Shown here in pieces: positions 1 through 10,122 of a DNA stretch of 20,197 bases (position 1 is its first letter; each line of letters begins with the position of its first letter). The stretch is taken from positions 1-20,197 of the forward strand of contig NW_003135384.1 of NCBI RefSeq assembly GCF_000003605.2. Direction: 5' to 3'. Source of the DNA: Saccoglossus kowalevskii (lineage: Eukaryota; Hemichordata; Enteropneusta; Harrimaniidae). The notes under the pieces are model-generated. The model saw only the letters and a list, made by a program, of their open reading frames with translations. It was not told where the DNA came from and did not search any database. The translations under genes were made by a program, and so were the position numbers.

Positions 1-482
1 GTACTTGTACAGCTATTATATTCTCAGTATTCACAGTATTCGGTGTACCTGTACAGCTATTATATTCTTAGTATTCACAGTGTTCGGTGTACTTGTACAG
101 CTATTATATTCTCAGTATTCACTGTGATCGGTGTACATGTACAGCTATCATATTCTTAGTATTCACTGTGTTCGGTGTACTTGTACAGCTATTATATTCT
201 TAGTATTCACTGTGTTCGGTGTACTTGTACAGCTATTATATTCTTAGTATTCACTATGTTCGGTGTACTTGTACAGCTATTATATTCTCAGTATTCACAG
301 TATTCGATGTACATTTACAGCTATTATATTCTTAGTATTCACAGTGTTCGGTGTACTTGTACAACTATTATATTCTCAGTATTCACTGTGTTCGGTGTAC
401 TTGTACAGCTATTATATTCTCAGTATTCACAGTGTTCGGTGTACTTGTACAACTATTATATTCTTAGTATTCATAGTGTTCG
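1..482. repeat. 44-bp tandem (minisatellite) array, open at the left edge
   Basis: Ten complete 44-bp units start at 43, 87, 131, 175, 219, 263, 307, 351, 395 and 439. An eleventh (1-42) lacks its first two bases because the window begins inside the array. Each unit opens with a GTGTAC..GTACAGC block, continues with an AT-rich middle (CTATTATATTCTTAGTATTC) and ends near GTGTTCG. There are no indels between units, only scattered substitutions such as CACAG/CACTG and CTTAG/CTCAG. A decayed half unit continues to about 505. Since 44 is not a multiple of three, the long open frames over the array rotate through frames and encode repetitive Tyr/Ile/Val-rich text; I read them as artefacts of the repeat. 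Confidence 0.97.
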
Positions 483-719
483 GTATACATGTGTATATTT
501 TCACGGTGTGTGTTTATGCCGTTATTACATGTAGTCTCCCTTCGTACAATATGCATTGCAATTGCTTTGTTAGATTACATAAGATTGATGTACACATTAA
601 GATGCATTTTCTTTGTTGGTATATGTACTAAATATGGCGCAGTGTATTATGACCGGATTAATTGGTGACGTCTTCACAGTATTATGGGAAGAAGCTATAA
701 ACATAAATTCTTTTTGTAG
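483..719. other. Non-coding stretch ending in a splice-acceptor-like site
   Basis: After the decayed end of the array there is ordinary AT-rich sequence with no supported gene. It ends in a pyrimidine-rich tract and TTCTTTTTGTAG (708-719), a good-looking 3' splice site for the possible exon at 720. If that exon is real, the 44-bp array lies inside the last intron of the gene. Confidence 0.4.
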
Positions 720-785
720 GCGCAGCTGGTCGCCCTGGTGATGAAACCGGAGGTGGAGAAGATATTAGTGGTCTTTGAAAAGTAA
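720..785 (+). CDS. Possible terminal coding exon, product not recognised
   Basis: A short GC-rich island follows a convincing acceptor (TTCTTTTTGTAG ending at 719) in otherwise AT-rich DNA. Two frames are plausible. Frame A (phase 0) runs 720-782 with TAA at 783-785, giving 21 residues beginning AQLVALVMKPE and ending VVFEK; 16 of its 21 third positions are G or C. Frame B (entering with two split bases) ends at TGA 776-778 and gives a Gly/Glu-rich tail beginning AAGRPGDETGG with AT-rich third positions, more like the receptor gene in this window. I cannot assign a family to either. The upstream exons would be left of the window. A candidate poly(A) signal lies at 1422-1427. The call rests only on splice signal and base composition; a chance GC-rich patch is a real alternative. 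Confidence 0.35.
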   Translation, partial: AQLVALVMKPEVEKILVVFEK

Positions 786-3700
786 ACCTGTAGACGGTGT
801 ATATTATGTGAGCTTTCTGTCTACGTTCCGCTCGTTTATTTTAGTGTCATATAGATTCAGCCTTTAAAATGTTCAATTATATTCGTAAGCACGTCGTGCT
901 AGATGTAGCCATGCAAACCTGGGTATTATAAGAAGTCCTCAATTACTTTGAATGCGAGTTTATTGACAAAAGCATTTTATCAATGAGTCCCGTGAGTGCC
1001 GTTTACTCAAACATCAGTTGAACGACACAAGGGGCAAGTACTGTGCACATGGGATATGTTGTCAAACGATTGTTGTTTGAAATATTGTAAAACGCCAAAC
1101 AAAAAATGAAACTGACTCGCTTACAACTAAGGTATGATGACACGGACACAGGTGTAAGGTGTTATTGCATATAATTTAAACTCACAATAATACAGTAAAT
1201 TACATGGAGTAATAATTAAGATCGAGTTTGTACGTGAACGTAATACTGAATATATGGGTACACGAACAACAATAGTAAAATATGAACAATAATAATAGTT
1301 GTACCTATAAACAACATGAAAATACCTCAGCCCACTATTGAGTTCATATATACAACACTTGTGAATTAATACATTCATGATTGTGTGGTACACTGACAAA
1401 TGTTTTGAACATGTCTGAGTAAATAAAGTCAGTCTGATAACCGTGAACATTATTGGAATTCACTTGGTCAAAAAGCTCCGAACGTTAAGTCACAGTTGAT
1501 TTCCCAAGAATAAAACCAGGGTGAATTAAAGGCTTTACATTTTCATGAAAATAATTTACAACACATTTCTCAAAAACTATTTCGATGAATAACAGTAACG
1601 AAACGGGCACAACATTTGCCCTCTTACATTAGAATTTGACAAAGACAGATTAAACAAATAAGTTATAGAGGGCGCCAGTTCACCTGCACAAGGACGAAGA
1701 ATTTTAGTTGGTAAAGAATCATTTGAGACCTGAGTATATCCATTTTTTCTATAATTATGGAATTTTATCGTTTTTTGGGGCGAAAATGTACTCTATGGGC
1801 CCACGTATTTTATGTAGTTATAATATCTCTCTTCAGGCAACTTTAAGTTAAAATTTGTCTGTAATTTCCTCATTCAGGGTCAGAGTTGGTCTTCATAATT
1901 TCTTTTTTTATTTATTAAGTGAACATCCATGGCAAGGAATTTATGTTTTCAATCCAACCAACGCTCCAGATGCTCATTAACGTCCATTCAGTTGCATTTC
2001 ACATATAATGTCCTTGTCAACCAAAAGTCATTTCTTCAACCGTGTGATTTGCCTTATTGTTATTATAAAGAAATCTTGGCTTATTATTTTCAAAGGAATT
2101 AAATCCCACGGGCATGAGTAGGGGGAAGTGCTAAGCTGAGTTAAACCGTAGTCCGTAAACAGGATACAGCAATGATAAGACACGGAATCCAATAAGGTCA
2201 AAGATCTCGTGTCTTTCTCAGTTATTTCAATTACGGCAAATATATACAACACAACCCCCTGCATTGCATATCATGGCGTCAAACGTAAAGTAAAATTATA
2301 CACGTGATGATATCACTCTGAAATGACATACATTAGTGCAACTTGTCAATGTCCTGTTCGTGTGATGGCTATAATGAAAAAGTGGATGTGTATATAACGT
2401 ATGTAGCTTCACCTAAGTGGCCAACGTGAAAGGTATCTGAACTTGGACTAACATCTGAAGTGTCACGTTATATCACAGAATCCATTTCAGATTTTCCGTG
2501 GATCGATTGAAGGAAAATTGTACATTACTGGTATTTTTCTATTAGTATATATTTGTCATCAACCAATAGTACAAATTTAAGTGTTGATGTGTTTAAGCGA
2601 ATAGTAAAAACAGACATAAGTTTGACTAAAGATCGCAAATTTAATTTACAAATAAATACATAGGAACTGTATTTGTATAATAGTCTTCGGCGAAAATACA
2701 CAACATATCGAATAGCCATATGACTCTACTTCTATAATAGCTAAAGTGACGGTTAATTGCTTATTCTTTTCAATTTCGTGCGAAACATTGGGCAATTTGT
2801 GTGCTTTGTACTGTAGAACATAACATATATCCACCGGAAGTTTAATTGTGACGTTGTGACTGTCGAATTGAACAAAAGCTATGTGTTCGAGACATTATGG
2901 AAGAAATTATAAACGCGTTTGTAACACATTCACGCACGTCTGTAGGAAATTCTACGAATGCATGAATTATAATGTTTCTTGGATGTATAATAAGTAAGAG
3001 CAGGGTCATGTATTTGATGAACTTTTACTAATCCTAATCCGTGTTTGATCTCAATTCAATGTGTTCTGTATATATATATTTGTATAATTATACATTATAT
3101 AAGGATTATTACATTACAAAATTGAAAGTGTGACATTGCCACGTTCTAGATAGTAGGTCTGGGTCACAGTTTTAGCGTTATCAAGTCACTTTTAATATGA
3201 TATGAATTTTTAAAATACGTATAAACGTACACCGCAACATATTATGTCTATATACAAAAATAACGCCCATCCAATTAATATACCACGAGATAATAGTTAT
3301 GAACAAGTTCTGGTATATATATGTGACCAATATGTGGTGAATTGCGTAATATCAAGTCATATGCCAATATCGTTATCTTGTAAAATCAGTACCAAGTTAT
3401 GCATCGTTTATTTCGAGAATAACGAAGTAAAGTTGTCTATAAGAACATTTTTTTATTAATTGGGTGATGATTCGGCAAGGTATATTAAACGACAAGGTTA
3501 ACATAAACAATCTAACAATGCTTAGCATATGCTAAACTTATTCATGAGACACATGAGGAAAATCTACATAGCTATCTAAACTACCTCAAATTGCTCATAC
3601 TGATATTTCAGTAATGCCGAGGTTGTGGTGTAATATTAGAACTATTTTACATAGATAAAACTTCTTTGGAATGTACATTTACGTTGGGTTATATGGGCCA

Positions 3701-3925
3701 TGTTGAAATATTAATGATATATAAATATATAAATGGTAAAATCTTCACAAAGAATTGTCATATCTATAATATACAAATGTTCATCTCAACAGAGGTAGAT
3801 ATACAGTTTAGCGACCCGAGAGCTCATTGACAACCAAGTCATGTGATATACTCACTCTATATTATACGTGAGTTATTATCTCCTGTAAAATATGCTAATA
3901 TTACACAGAGAGTTTTTATTTGCAG
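786..3925. other. Long stretch without a supported gene
   Basis: AT-rich DNA with frequent stops in all frames. The open frames here (for instance 107 codons on the - strand at 1127-1450) are of a length expected by chance at this composition and show no splice context or motif. Visible details are an AATAAA at 1422-1427, a perfect 12-bp palindrome GTATAATTATAC at 3082-3093 and a 14-bp palindrome TTAGCATATGCTAA at 3522-3535. The first part may be 3'UTR of the possible exon at 720-785. Confidence 0.5.
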
Positions 3926-4438
3926 AGCTACGTCACAGAAGTTTTTATGTTGTTTAGGCGCGCACCACTGTACCCAATCTCCCAAGCAGATTTCTATTTC
4001 TACGAATATATTCGGTGCTCCGGCTACAAGGGTTTCTGGGAAGGAGAATGCACTGTACCATGTATTCCATCCTGTGTAACAAGGGTCACGCGCCATCCTC
4101 CGGTAACGGTGGTAGAGAATGCATGTATTCCTATGGACTATGCGGAAGCTGCTCTGGAACGCCCGTGTAACAGCTACAGTCGAGAAAACAGCACAAACTC
4201 AACTATTATACAATCCTGTACAACCAAATTTATATATGTTGCACATGTAGGGCTAATCTTGTTAAACTGTTCAGGACACTCCCAAAGGTTTTCGACCGTT
4301 GTTTTCACCGGTTGCGCAAACTCCTTCCCATATGTCTTTGCGCTTTACGCAATAGTACCTCTGTCACAGGCAGTCTTCAATTTTTTGGTGAATCAACTCA
4401 CTACGCACGGCCATTTTCCTTCTGAAAACGTATTATAA
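3926..4438 (+). other. Unusually long open frame across repeat copy 1
   Basis: After an acceptor-like TTTTTATTTGCAG (3913-3925) a frame stays open for about 171 codons to TAA at 4436-4438, starting SYVTEVFMLFRRAPLY. At this base composition so long a frame is rare by chance. The predicted peptide has nine cysteines, two glycosylation-like sites around NSTNST, and two hydrophobic stretches (near FIYVAHVGLILL and FALYAIVPL), but resembles no family I know. Most of it lies in the dispersed repeat, and copies 2 and 3 carry stops or shifts in the same reading, so conservation is at nucleotide rather than protein level. Alternatives are a fossil transposon-encoded peptide, an exonised repeat, or chance. 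Confidence 0.25.
3928..4300 (-). repeat. Dispersed repeat, copy 1 (longest, inverted)
   Basis: The reverse complement of this segment shares a series of blocks with the segments at 6953-7105 and 11824-12058: a TGTGCAACAT..AATTTGGTTGT block (shared with copy 3), a GTTGAGTTTGTGCTGT block, a GGCGTTCCA.AGCAGC block, AATACATG, GTACAGTGGTGCGCGCC, and AACAACATA..CTGTGACGTAGCTC. It differs by having about 130 extra bases between AATACATG and GTACAGTGG, with the AATACATG..GCATTCTC element present twice, and by lacking part of the CACCGGCTC..TCGACC block. The family is not recognised; it could be a SINE or a non-autonomous or decayed transposon. Ends are approximate. Confidence 0.7.
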
Positions 4439-6302
4439 AAAGTGTGGAAAAAAACGTATGTAAAAGAACCAAGAACCATTTTATCGCGGACTATGTTTTG
4501 CAAGGTAATGTTATTGTATGGAAATGGCGCACGTGATACACTAAAACTTAGAAGAAAAAACGTTCTGTTAACGTATATAGTTGGAAAAGAAACATGAAAG
4601 ACTAATTTCACTGAAAAGGGTTTCCTATCACTTCCGTTCATCTTGTATTCTGGTAAATATTTCAACATTGCACTTTTCTAATGCAAGTCATGTATATTTT
4701 AACCTAAGTAACTGAAAATTTTAGTCGGAGCCAGGGCGTAAAACGTCTTATTGAATTGTTTAAAGTAACCGAGTGACGTACACATAACTTTATTAACCGA
4801 CAGGGTCTTGTACTTCGAACATATTCGAATATGCAAATGAGTTCTATGCAAAGCTGCTTTGTGCAGTGATAATAAGTATCGCGTATCGATATCGTGGTTG
4901 CGTTTACCAGGCGTTGAAAATACCCGGATGTTCGCTCCCGAGAATATCCGCTACCAATTACCATCGCTTGACGTTTACAACCTCTAATTTATTTCGTTCT
5001 GTGAATATTTTTGTTTATATTGCCAAAGCCGTTTGAACAATCTCAGAGAATTGTTTGTGTGTAGAGATGTGTAGTGATAGAATGTGTAGATTTCTTGTAG
5101 TGCACGAAGTCAGCTTTATTTTTTGAATAACAAATTTAGGAAATTATGCAAAAAATGCACTATGAAGTTTGTTTAGTTGAGTTTTCACACAATATTGTGT
5201 CAGGGGAGACGTAATGTTCTTTAAAAGGGGTTGGCATAGTAGTTAATTGACCGATGTTTTAAGTAAGTGAAAGTGAAAGTTCAAAATGTAAAAATAGGAG
5301 ATGTTATGCTGGGGGTAATGCCAAGTATCGGGATAGTTGATATTTCATGAAGATTTCATTTGATACTTAATAGGTTTGAACTATCATACCGTCATTTCTA
5401 TATAGGTTTGTATATGGAGTTTGCATTGGTAATGACCGAAATTGATGACCCAACATTATTGTGGGGGGATTAATTAAACACATTATTTTTGCAGTTTGTT
5501 TACCAACTGTGCCGAAATAGCGATATCAAAAAGATGCATGGTATCTTTGGAAAGGTCTTTTTAGACTACGGTATAATTGGCATATATTTGATTTATTCAC
5601 ATCATAATTTTACGAACATTTAACTTAAATCCCAAAGTAATTCGAATGGCTCATGTACTATACAGGTTGTTCTATTTTTGAGAAACTTCTTGTGTGCGTT
5701 GTGTTGATTCACCAAGTATTTCTACAAAGACGTGGTGTAGCCGGCCAATGTGACGAGTTCCCACATCCATCGCGTTTCTTCGGTAGACGGATAACGTGGT
5801 TTGTCGGCTTCTTGGTCAGGTTTGTGTTTAATAGAATGGGAATCTCGTTTATTTGATAGAAAACAAGTTACGAACAATCTAACTTGTTTATATTAACTTT
5901 CTGTGCATGTTTATCCAGGAACAAATATTTTTCCGATGTGATCGGTTAAGTCAGATATATAGGATTGTTTGTCCATGTTGTTGGTGATTTAATTTATTAA
6001 TCTGAACTTATTACACTGCGACACACATACCCGTACCTTAGTTTCCGGATCTGGCTTTCCACAAAGAGGGTGGTGTTATCGAATTAATTTGTAAAATATA
6101 CAAGTTCAACCGTATGAACTAACTCGCTACAACGTTGTACGAGACTTTTACAAACATGTTATTTATAATTGTACACCTCAACGCATCAACTAGGAATAAA
6201 ACTCCCATGGATGATGGAGATTGAAACGATAAACTCGGAAGAAAAGTTATGTAATTTCCGTCGTAATATAGCATATAGGAATCGTGTTGACAGAAGAGGA
6301 AC
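4439..6302. other. Stretch without a supported gene
   Basis: AT-rich, stop-dense on both strands. A GC-richer island at about 5735-5800 opens no convincing frame. The reverse complement of 4920-4976 (TTCTCGGGAGCGAACATCCGGG) resembles 11752-11775 (TTCTCGGGGGAGAATATCCGGG), which sits just upstream of repeat copy 3. This may be a further decayed part of the same repeat family, but the match is short. Confidence 0.45.
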
Positions 6303-6410
6303 TACAAGGGCGGCACGGTAGAAAAGTTACATCAATGACGGTACGCTAGACAAGCGACAATAGTGGCGCGTCATACGATTGACAACAATGGCGGTATGGC
6401 CGATGAATGA
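6303..6410. repeat. Degenerate tandem repeat, about 26-28 bp, four units
   Basis: Four successive blocks begin near 6303 (ACAAGGGCGGCACGG), 6329 (ACATCAATGACGGTACG), 6357 (ACAATAGTGGCGCGTCA) and 6382 (ACAACAATGGCGGTATGG). They share an ACAA..GGCGG..CGGT core followed by GA/AGA and are spaced about 26-28 bp. The units are strongly diverged, so this is an old array or a clustered motif. Confidence 0.45.
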
Positions 6411-6952
6411 AAACATTCAGACGACGATCATACATTTCTTCTCTGAATGGTGTGTGCAAATTAAATATAACAATTCTGAAAAATTGGAGTACTTGTTTAG
6501 TTACTGCTGCTCCTAAGACAATGATAAAAACAAGCGGGATACTATGACAATATATTATGTTTTAATAATATATATGTTAATTGATACATATTATTTTACA
6601 TTATTTGTCGGTTTGAAGCACATTGTTATTATTTCTGTTAATCATCTCGAAACATGATTGAAATTATTTATTTGCGTCAAATTCTATTTTAGCCGTGTAT
6701 TCATTAAACATGCTAAATCCTCGAATCGCACTGCGTTAATTCGCCATCCCTGTGGAGATATCTACAAGTCTCGTCTCCATTAAGGGTGATATATGTGGTG
6801 ATAATTTTGTCAACGGGTTTCAATGTCATTTAAAAAAAATAATATACCAATTATTTAAATATATATAGTTGTTGAGACTCTACTAAACAGTGTAATAAGA
6901 TTACCCCTATATTTATAACATATATACATTCGTGTGCTCGGGATTACATCAA
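6411..6952. other. AT-rich stretch without a supported gene
   Basis: Dominated by AT-rich text, including a highly AT-rich palindromic patch around 6541-6600. No open frame, RNA gene or ordered repeat is recognisable. Confidence 0.5.
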
Positions 6953-7105
6953 AGTTGAGTTTGCGCTGTTTCTTCGACTTCAGTTGTTTTCACCGGCTCT
7001 TCGACCAGCGTTCTACAATAGCTCGCACAGAGCCCATATAAACACATGGTACAGTGGTGTGCGCCTTAACAACATAGAACGTTCAGTGACGTCGCTCCGC
7101 CCCGA
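6953..7105 (+). repeat. Dispersed repeat, copy 2
   Basis: It matches copy 3 through GTTGAGTTTGCGCTGT, CACCGGCTC.TCGACC.GCG, GTTC.ACA, the CATA.A.ACATGGT block, CAGT.GTG.GCGCC and AGAACG, then TGACGT.G followed by CCGCCCCGA. The last part pairs a CRE-like TGACGTCG (7088-7095) with a GC-box-like CCGCCCC (7098-7104), and both are kept at the same place in copy 3 (TGACGT..GGCCCGCCCCGA). Copy 2 is the shortest of the three at its 5' side. Confidence 0.75.
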
Positions 7106-8931
7106 GGATATACACATGTATCTTTAATTAATCTACCATTTTTTTGAAGTTGTTACTATAACAACGTATATCCTGTGAAACCCATTCTGTGCAGCGTCTG
7201 TGTAACTATATCAATGTGCGTGCCCATTTCTTAGACATAGGACGTAGGCATAATGTTTTCAGTCGTAGGCCATTAGCTACTACAGACCCTTTAGAAATAT
7301 TCCTGCTGCTATTGATAGAGGGCGCTGTGAAGCTGCAAAGATTGGTTTCCTATTATCCCATGAATGAAGATTATTATTATTAACTACTGGACATGAAGTA
7401 CTAAAAAATATTTTTAAACTTTACAAATTTGTCTACCATGATTTACATGGTGAATTTGATATTGTTATATACTCTATAGTTGCACATTGAGCATTCCGGT
7501 AAGAAGTTATACACGGCGACATGGCATACAAAAACGCAAGATAAGCTAACATATTAAAGATAAGTGCTGATTCTATGAGGTTTCCAGTTGTTGTTACTTA
7601 CGCTACTGAAACGATCTGAAATGTATATATTGTCGATCTTTTGTGAAATTCAATAGTTACCTCACATGTATATTTCAACCTGAATATACCATCAAGCCGC
7701 CACATCTTTAAACTAAAAGCCAACATCTTATAATCTATACAGAGGAGCATAGGTCTGGCAGTTTTCACTCCGTACATATAATTTAGGGTCCATGATTAAT
7801 CTCTTATGATAAAAACAACCTGTATGTATGCGAAATAAAATACCTTGTTTACTAACCATTTAAAAGTTGAATGCCATACCGATTCATGTTAAGTTTCACA
7901 AAATCACAAATAGAAAATCACATTGCTGGTTGCGAGAAATCGGCAGAAGAACTAACCTGAAAGTGAAGACACATAGAACGTTCTAGCCATTAGTAAATAG
8001 TGAGTAAATAAATATTGTACGAGTTAAAACTAAATTAGAAATACGCTAACATCGCTTGAACTACAGTACTCTTTTCGCCCAACTTCCCACTTTATATTCG
8101 ACCGCTTATAGCGTAAAGCTAACCCCAGGAACAGCCTGTTACACAAATTCTGTGAAAAAGACATAACCCTGGGGTCAGTCCGATTAGAATAAGATCTTAG
8201 TTTATTTTGATGATTTTTTTTTTCATATATTTATTTTATTATTTATGAGTAGTTAGTTTATTGTAAGTTTAAGTTTTAGTAATCACCCAAAAGATGTTAA
8301 AATGGCGATATTTCAATAATATTTAATATAATAACTAACAAATACAAAAATTGTTTATAACAGACGATGTTTACTGTAGACTGTAACTCTAGAATACCGG
8401 TGTGTTCTAGACTAAAAATGGAAATTAATAATAACAATGATAAAATTGACTTATTCAATTAATATGAATTGGTTTTAACATCCTAGTCCAAATTCAGTCA
8501 CTAAACGGGATTAATTTAAAATATTAAACTTACTTTTTTTCTGAAGATTGTTTTGGTGAAATCAATGCTATCAGGGAATAACACAACAAACCTACTAAGT
8601 GTATCTGATGCTATGGAAATTGACAGTCATCGCGGTTCTTGGATTATGCCACATTTCTATGCTAATTCAATGCCAATTTCAATGTTTCCAAGGTATCGGA
8701 TAAACGCAAAGCATACTGGGAAAGATACTGTTTTCTGTGTTTGCTGAAGCGAGAGGGCCTCGTAACTTTCTTTTCTTTTTCGGAGTACCCATGTGTTTTG
8801 CATTCTAAAGTGGCAAAGCGACATAGACAGGGTGAGAGTTGTTGAACTGTGTAAAGGTCGTCTATCTCTGTTCCACTGGCTCACGTAGTTATGGTAACCC
8901 ATCGTCATGTCAACAAATTCTTCCTATAGTA
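7106..8931. other. Stretch without a supported gene
   Basis: No supported gene. Small open frames at 7189-7383 (+), 8553-8747 (+) and 8657-8908 (-) are short, show no family resemblance and overlap each other. A weak inverted repeat ACCCCAGG (8122-8129) / CCTGGGGT (8168-8175) with a 38-nt loop, and TCTAGAA / TTCTAGA near 8389-8412, are within chance expectation. A TAGAGGGCGC word at 7317-7326 also occurs at about 1668. Confidence 0.45.
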
Positions 8932-8939
8932 TGACGTCA
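8932..8939. promoter_or_regulatory. Perfect CRE octamer TGACGTCA (left of the 25-bp array)
   Basis: The full palindromic cAMP-response-element core TGACGTCA, the consensus for CREB/ATF bZIP dimers. It lies 72 bp before the 25-bp minisatellite. Function is inferred from the motif alone; no promoter is identified nearby. Confidence 0.3.
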
Positions 8940-9011
8940 TATGTTTACATTTTTGCCAACCAGCATGCCAATGTGTGATAGCAAATGTAACCTGATCTGA
9001 TGAAAGTCTAA

Positions 9012-9761
9012 CGCTGATCATGGAAGGTACTCCATGCGCTGATCATGGAAGGTACTCCATGCGCTGATCATGGAAGGTACTCCATGCGCTGATCATGGAA
9101 GGTACTCCATGCGCTGATCATGGAAGGTACTTCATGCGCTGATCATGGAAGGTACTCAATGCGCTGATCATGGAAGGTACTCAATGCGCTGATCATGGAA
9201 GGTACTCCATGCGCTGATCATGGAAGGTACTCAATGCGCTGATCATGGAAGGTACTCCATGCGCTGATCATGGAAGGTACTCCATGCGCTGATCATGGAA
9301 GGTACTCCATGCGCTGATCATGGAAGGTACTCCATGCGCTGATCATGGAAGGTACTTCATGCGCTGATCATGGAAGGTACTTCATGCGCTGATCATGGAA
9401 GGTACTTCATGCGCTGATCATGGAAGGTACTTCATGCGCTGATCATGGAAGGTACTTCATGCGCTGATCATGGAAGGTACTCCATGCGCTGATCATGGAA
9501 GGTACTCCATGCGCTGATCATGGAAGGTACTCCATGCGCTGATCATGGAAGGTACTCCATGCGCTGATCATGGAAGGTACTTCATGCGCTGATCATGGAA
9601 GGTACTTCATGCGCTGATCATGGAAGGTACTTCATGCGCTGATCATGGAAGGTACTTCATGCGCTGATCATGGAAGGTACTTCATGCGCTGATCATGGAA
9701 GGTACTACATGCGCTGATCATGGAAGGTACTCAATGCGCTGATCATAGAAGGTACTCCATG
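9012..9761. repeat. 25-bp minisatellite, 30 units without an indel
   Basis: Units start every 25 bases from 9012 to 9737; a broken partial unit follows at 9762-9770. Each begins CGCTGATCATGGAAGGTACT and ends with a variable two-base site followed by ATG. The variable dinucleotide, unit by unit, is: CC for 1-4, TC for 5, CA for 6-7, CC for 8, CA for 9, CC for 10-13, TC for 14-18, CC for 19-22, TC for 23-27, AC for 28, CA for 29, CC for 30. The only other substitution seen is G to A in unit 30 (CATAGAA). Unit GC content is over 50%, well above the surroundings. Every frame meets TGA, so the array is not protein-coding. Near-identity of units indicates recent expansion or homogenisation. Confidence 0.99.
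9237..9686. repeat. 225-bp higher-order duplication inside the 25-bp array
   Basis: Units 10-18 and 19-27 both show four CC variants followed by five TC variants. The nine-unit blocks 9237-9461 and 9462-9686 therefore appear identical. This is the signature of a recent block duplication by unequal exchange or replication slippage, rather than unit-by-unit growth. Confidence 0.85.
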
Positions 9762-9831
9762 CGCTCATCAACACAGGCTGGCAATCTGAAAATTTTGCTC
9801 ATAAATTGAAGACCTCTGATTCTGTTTGTAG

Positions 9832-10122
9832 ATGCACCCGTTTATTATGACGTCAATTCTCTTTCGTCATAACATAGTTCAATTACCCCCAATAAAACCG
9901 CAAATAACTCTCGTAAAACACTCCCTAGTGATTCGCGGCGTTCTCCCAGTACAGTCACGAGCGTGTTTATTACGCTCTAACTTAAACAAACGACACATTT
10001 CGCTAGATGACGCACTGGCATTGGTTCTTCACAGAATACTACATATAACCGGTGAACAAACATTCTCTCCCATCCGATTTTGTTTTGTGACAAGAAAAAA
10101 AAATAGAGTATGCGGACATTGA
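9832..10122 (+). other. Weak open frame directly after an acceptor-like site
   Basis: A 96-codon frame starts with ATG immediately after TTCTGTTTGTAG (9820-9831), which resembles a 3' splice site. It is moderately GC-rich up to about 10070. The peptide (MHPFIMTSILFRHN...) is basic and matches no family I know. A frame this long is expected about by chance over 20 kb on two strands. I list it only because of the splice-like context. Confidence 0.15.
9848..9855. promoter_or_regulatory. Perfect CRE octamer TGACGTCA (right of the 25-bp array)
   Basis: The same octamer as at 8932, here about 85 bp beyond the end of the array. It sits just inside a small open frame, so a coincidental occurrence is possible. 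Confidence 0.25.

Noticed and set aside
175-631. Two open frames of about 120 codons across the 44-bp array
   Set aside because: The repeat lacks stops in some rotations and 44 is not a multiple of three, so long Tyr/Ile/Val-rich frames arise automatically; there is no independent sign of coding.
1127-1450. 107-codon frame on the - strand
   Set aside because: Expected about once by chance at this length and composition; no motif or splice context.
3857-4096. 79-codon - strand frame with many Trp and Cys (WNTWYSAFSFP)
   Set aside because: It is antisense to the longer frame and inside the dispersed repeat; the copies at 6953 and 11824 do not keep it as a protein.
5653-5856. 67-codon + strand frame with a hydrophobic start
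   Set aside because: Short, no family resemblance, no splice or promoter context.
8119-8178. CTAACCCCAGG / CCTGGGGTCAG inverted repeat
   Set aside because: Only eight perfect pairs and a 38-nt loop; within chance for a 20-kb window.
9012-9761. CRISPR array
   Set aside because: There are no unique spacers; the units are contiguous 25-bp near-identical repeats, and the context is an animal genome.
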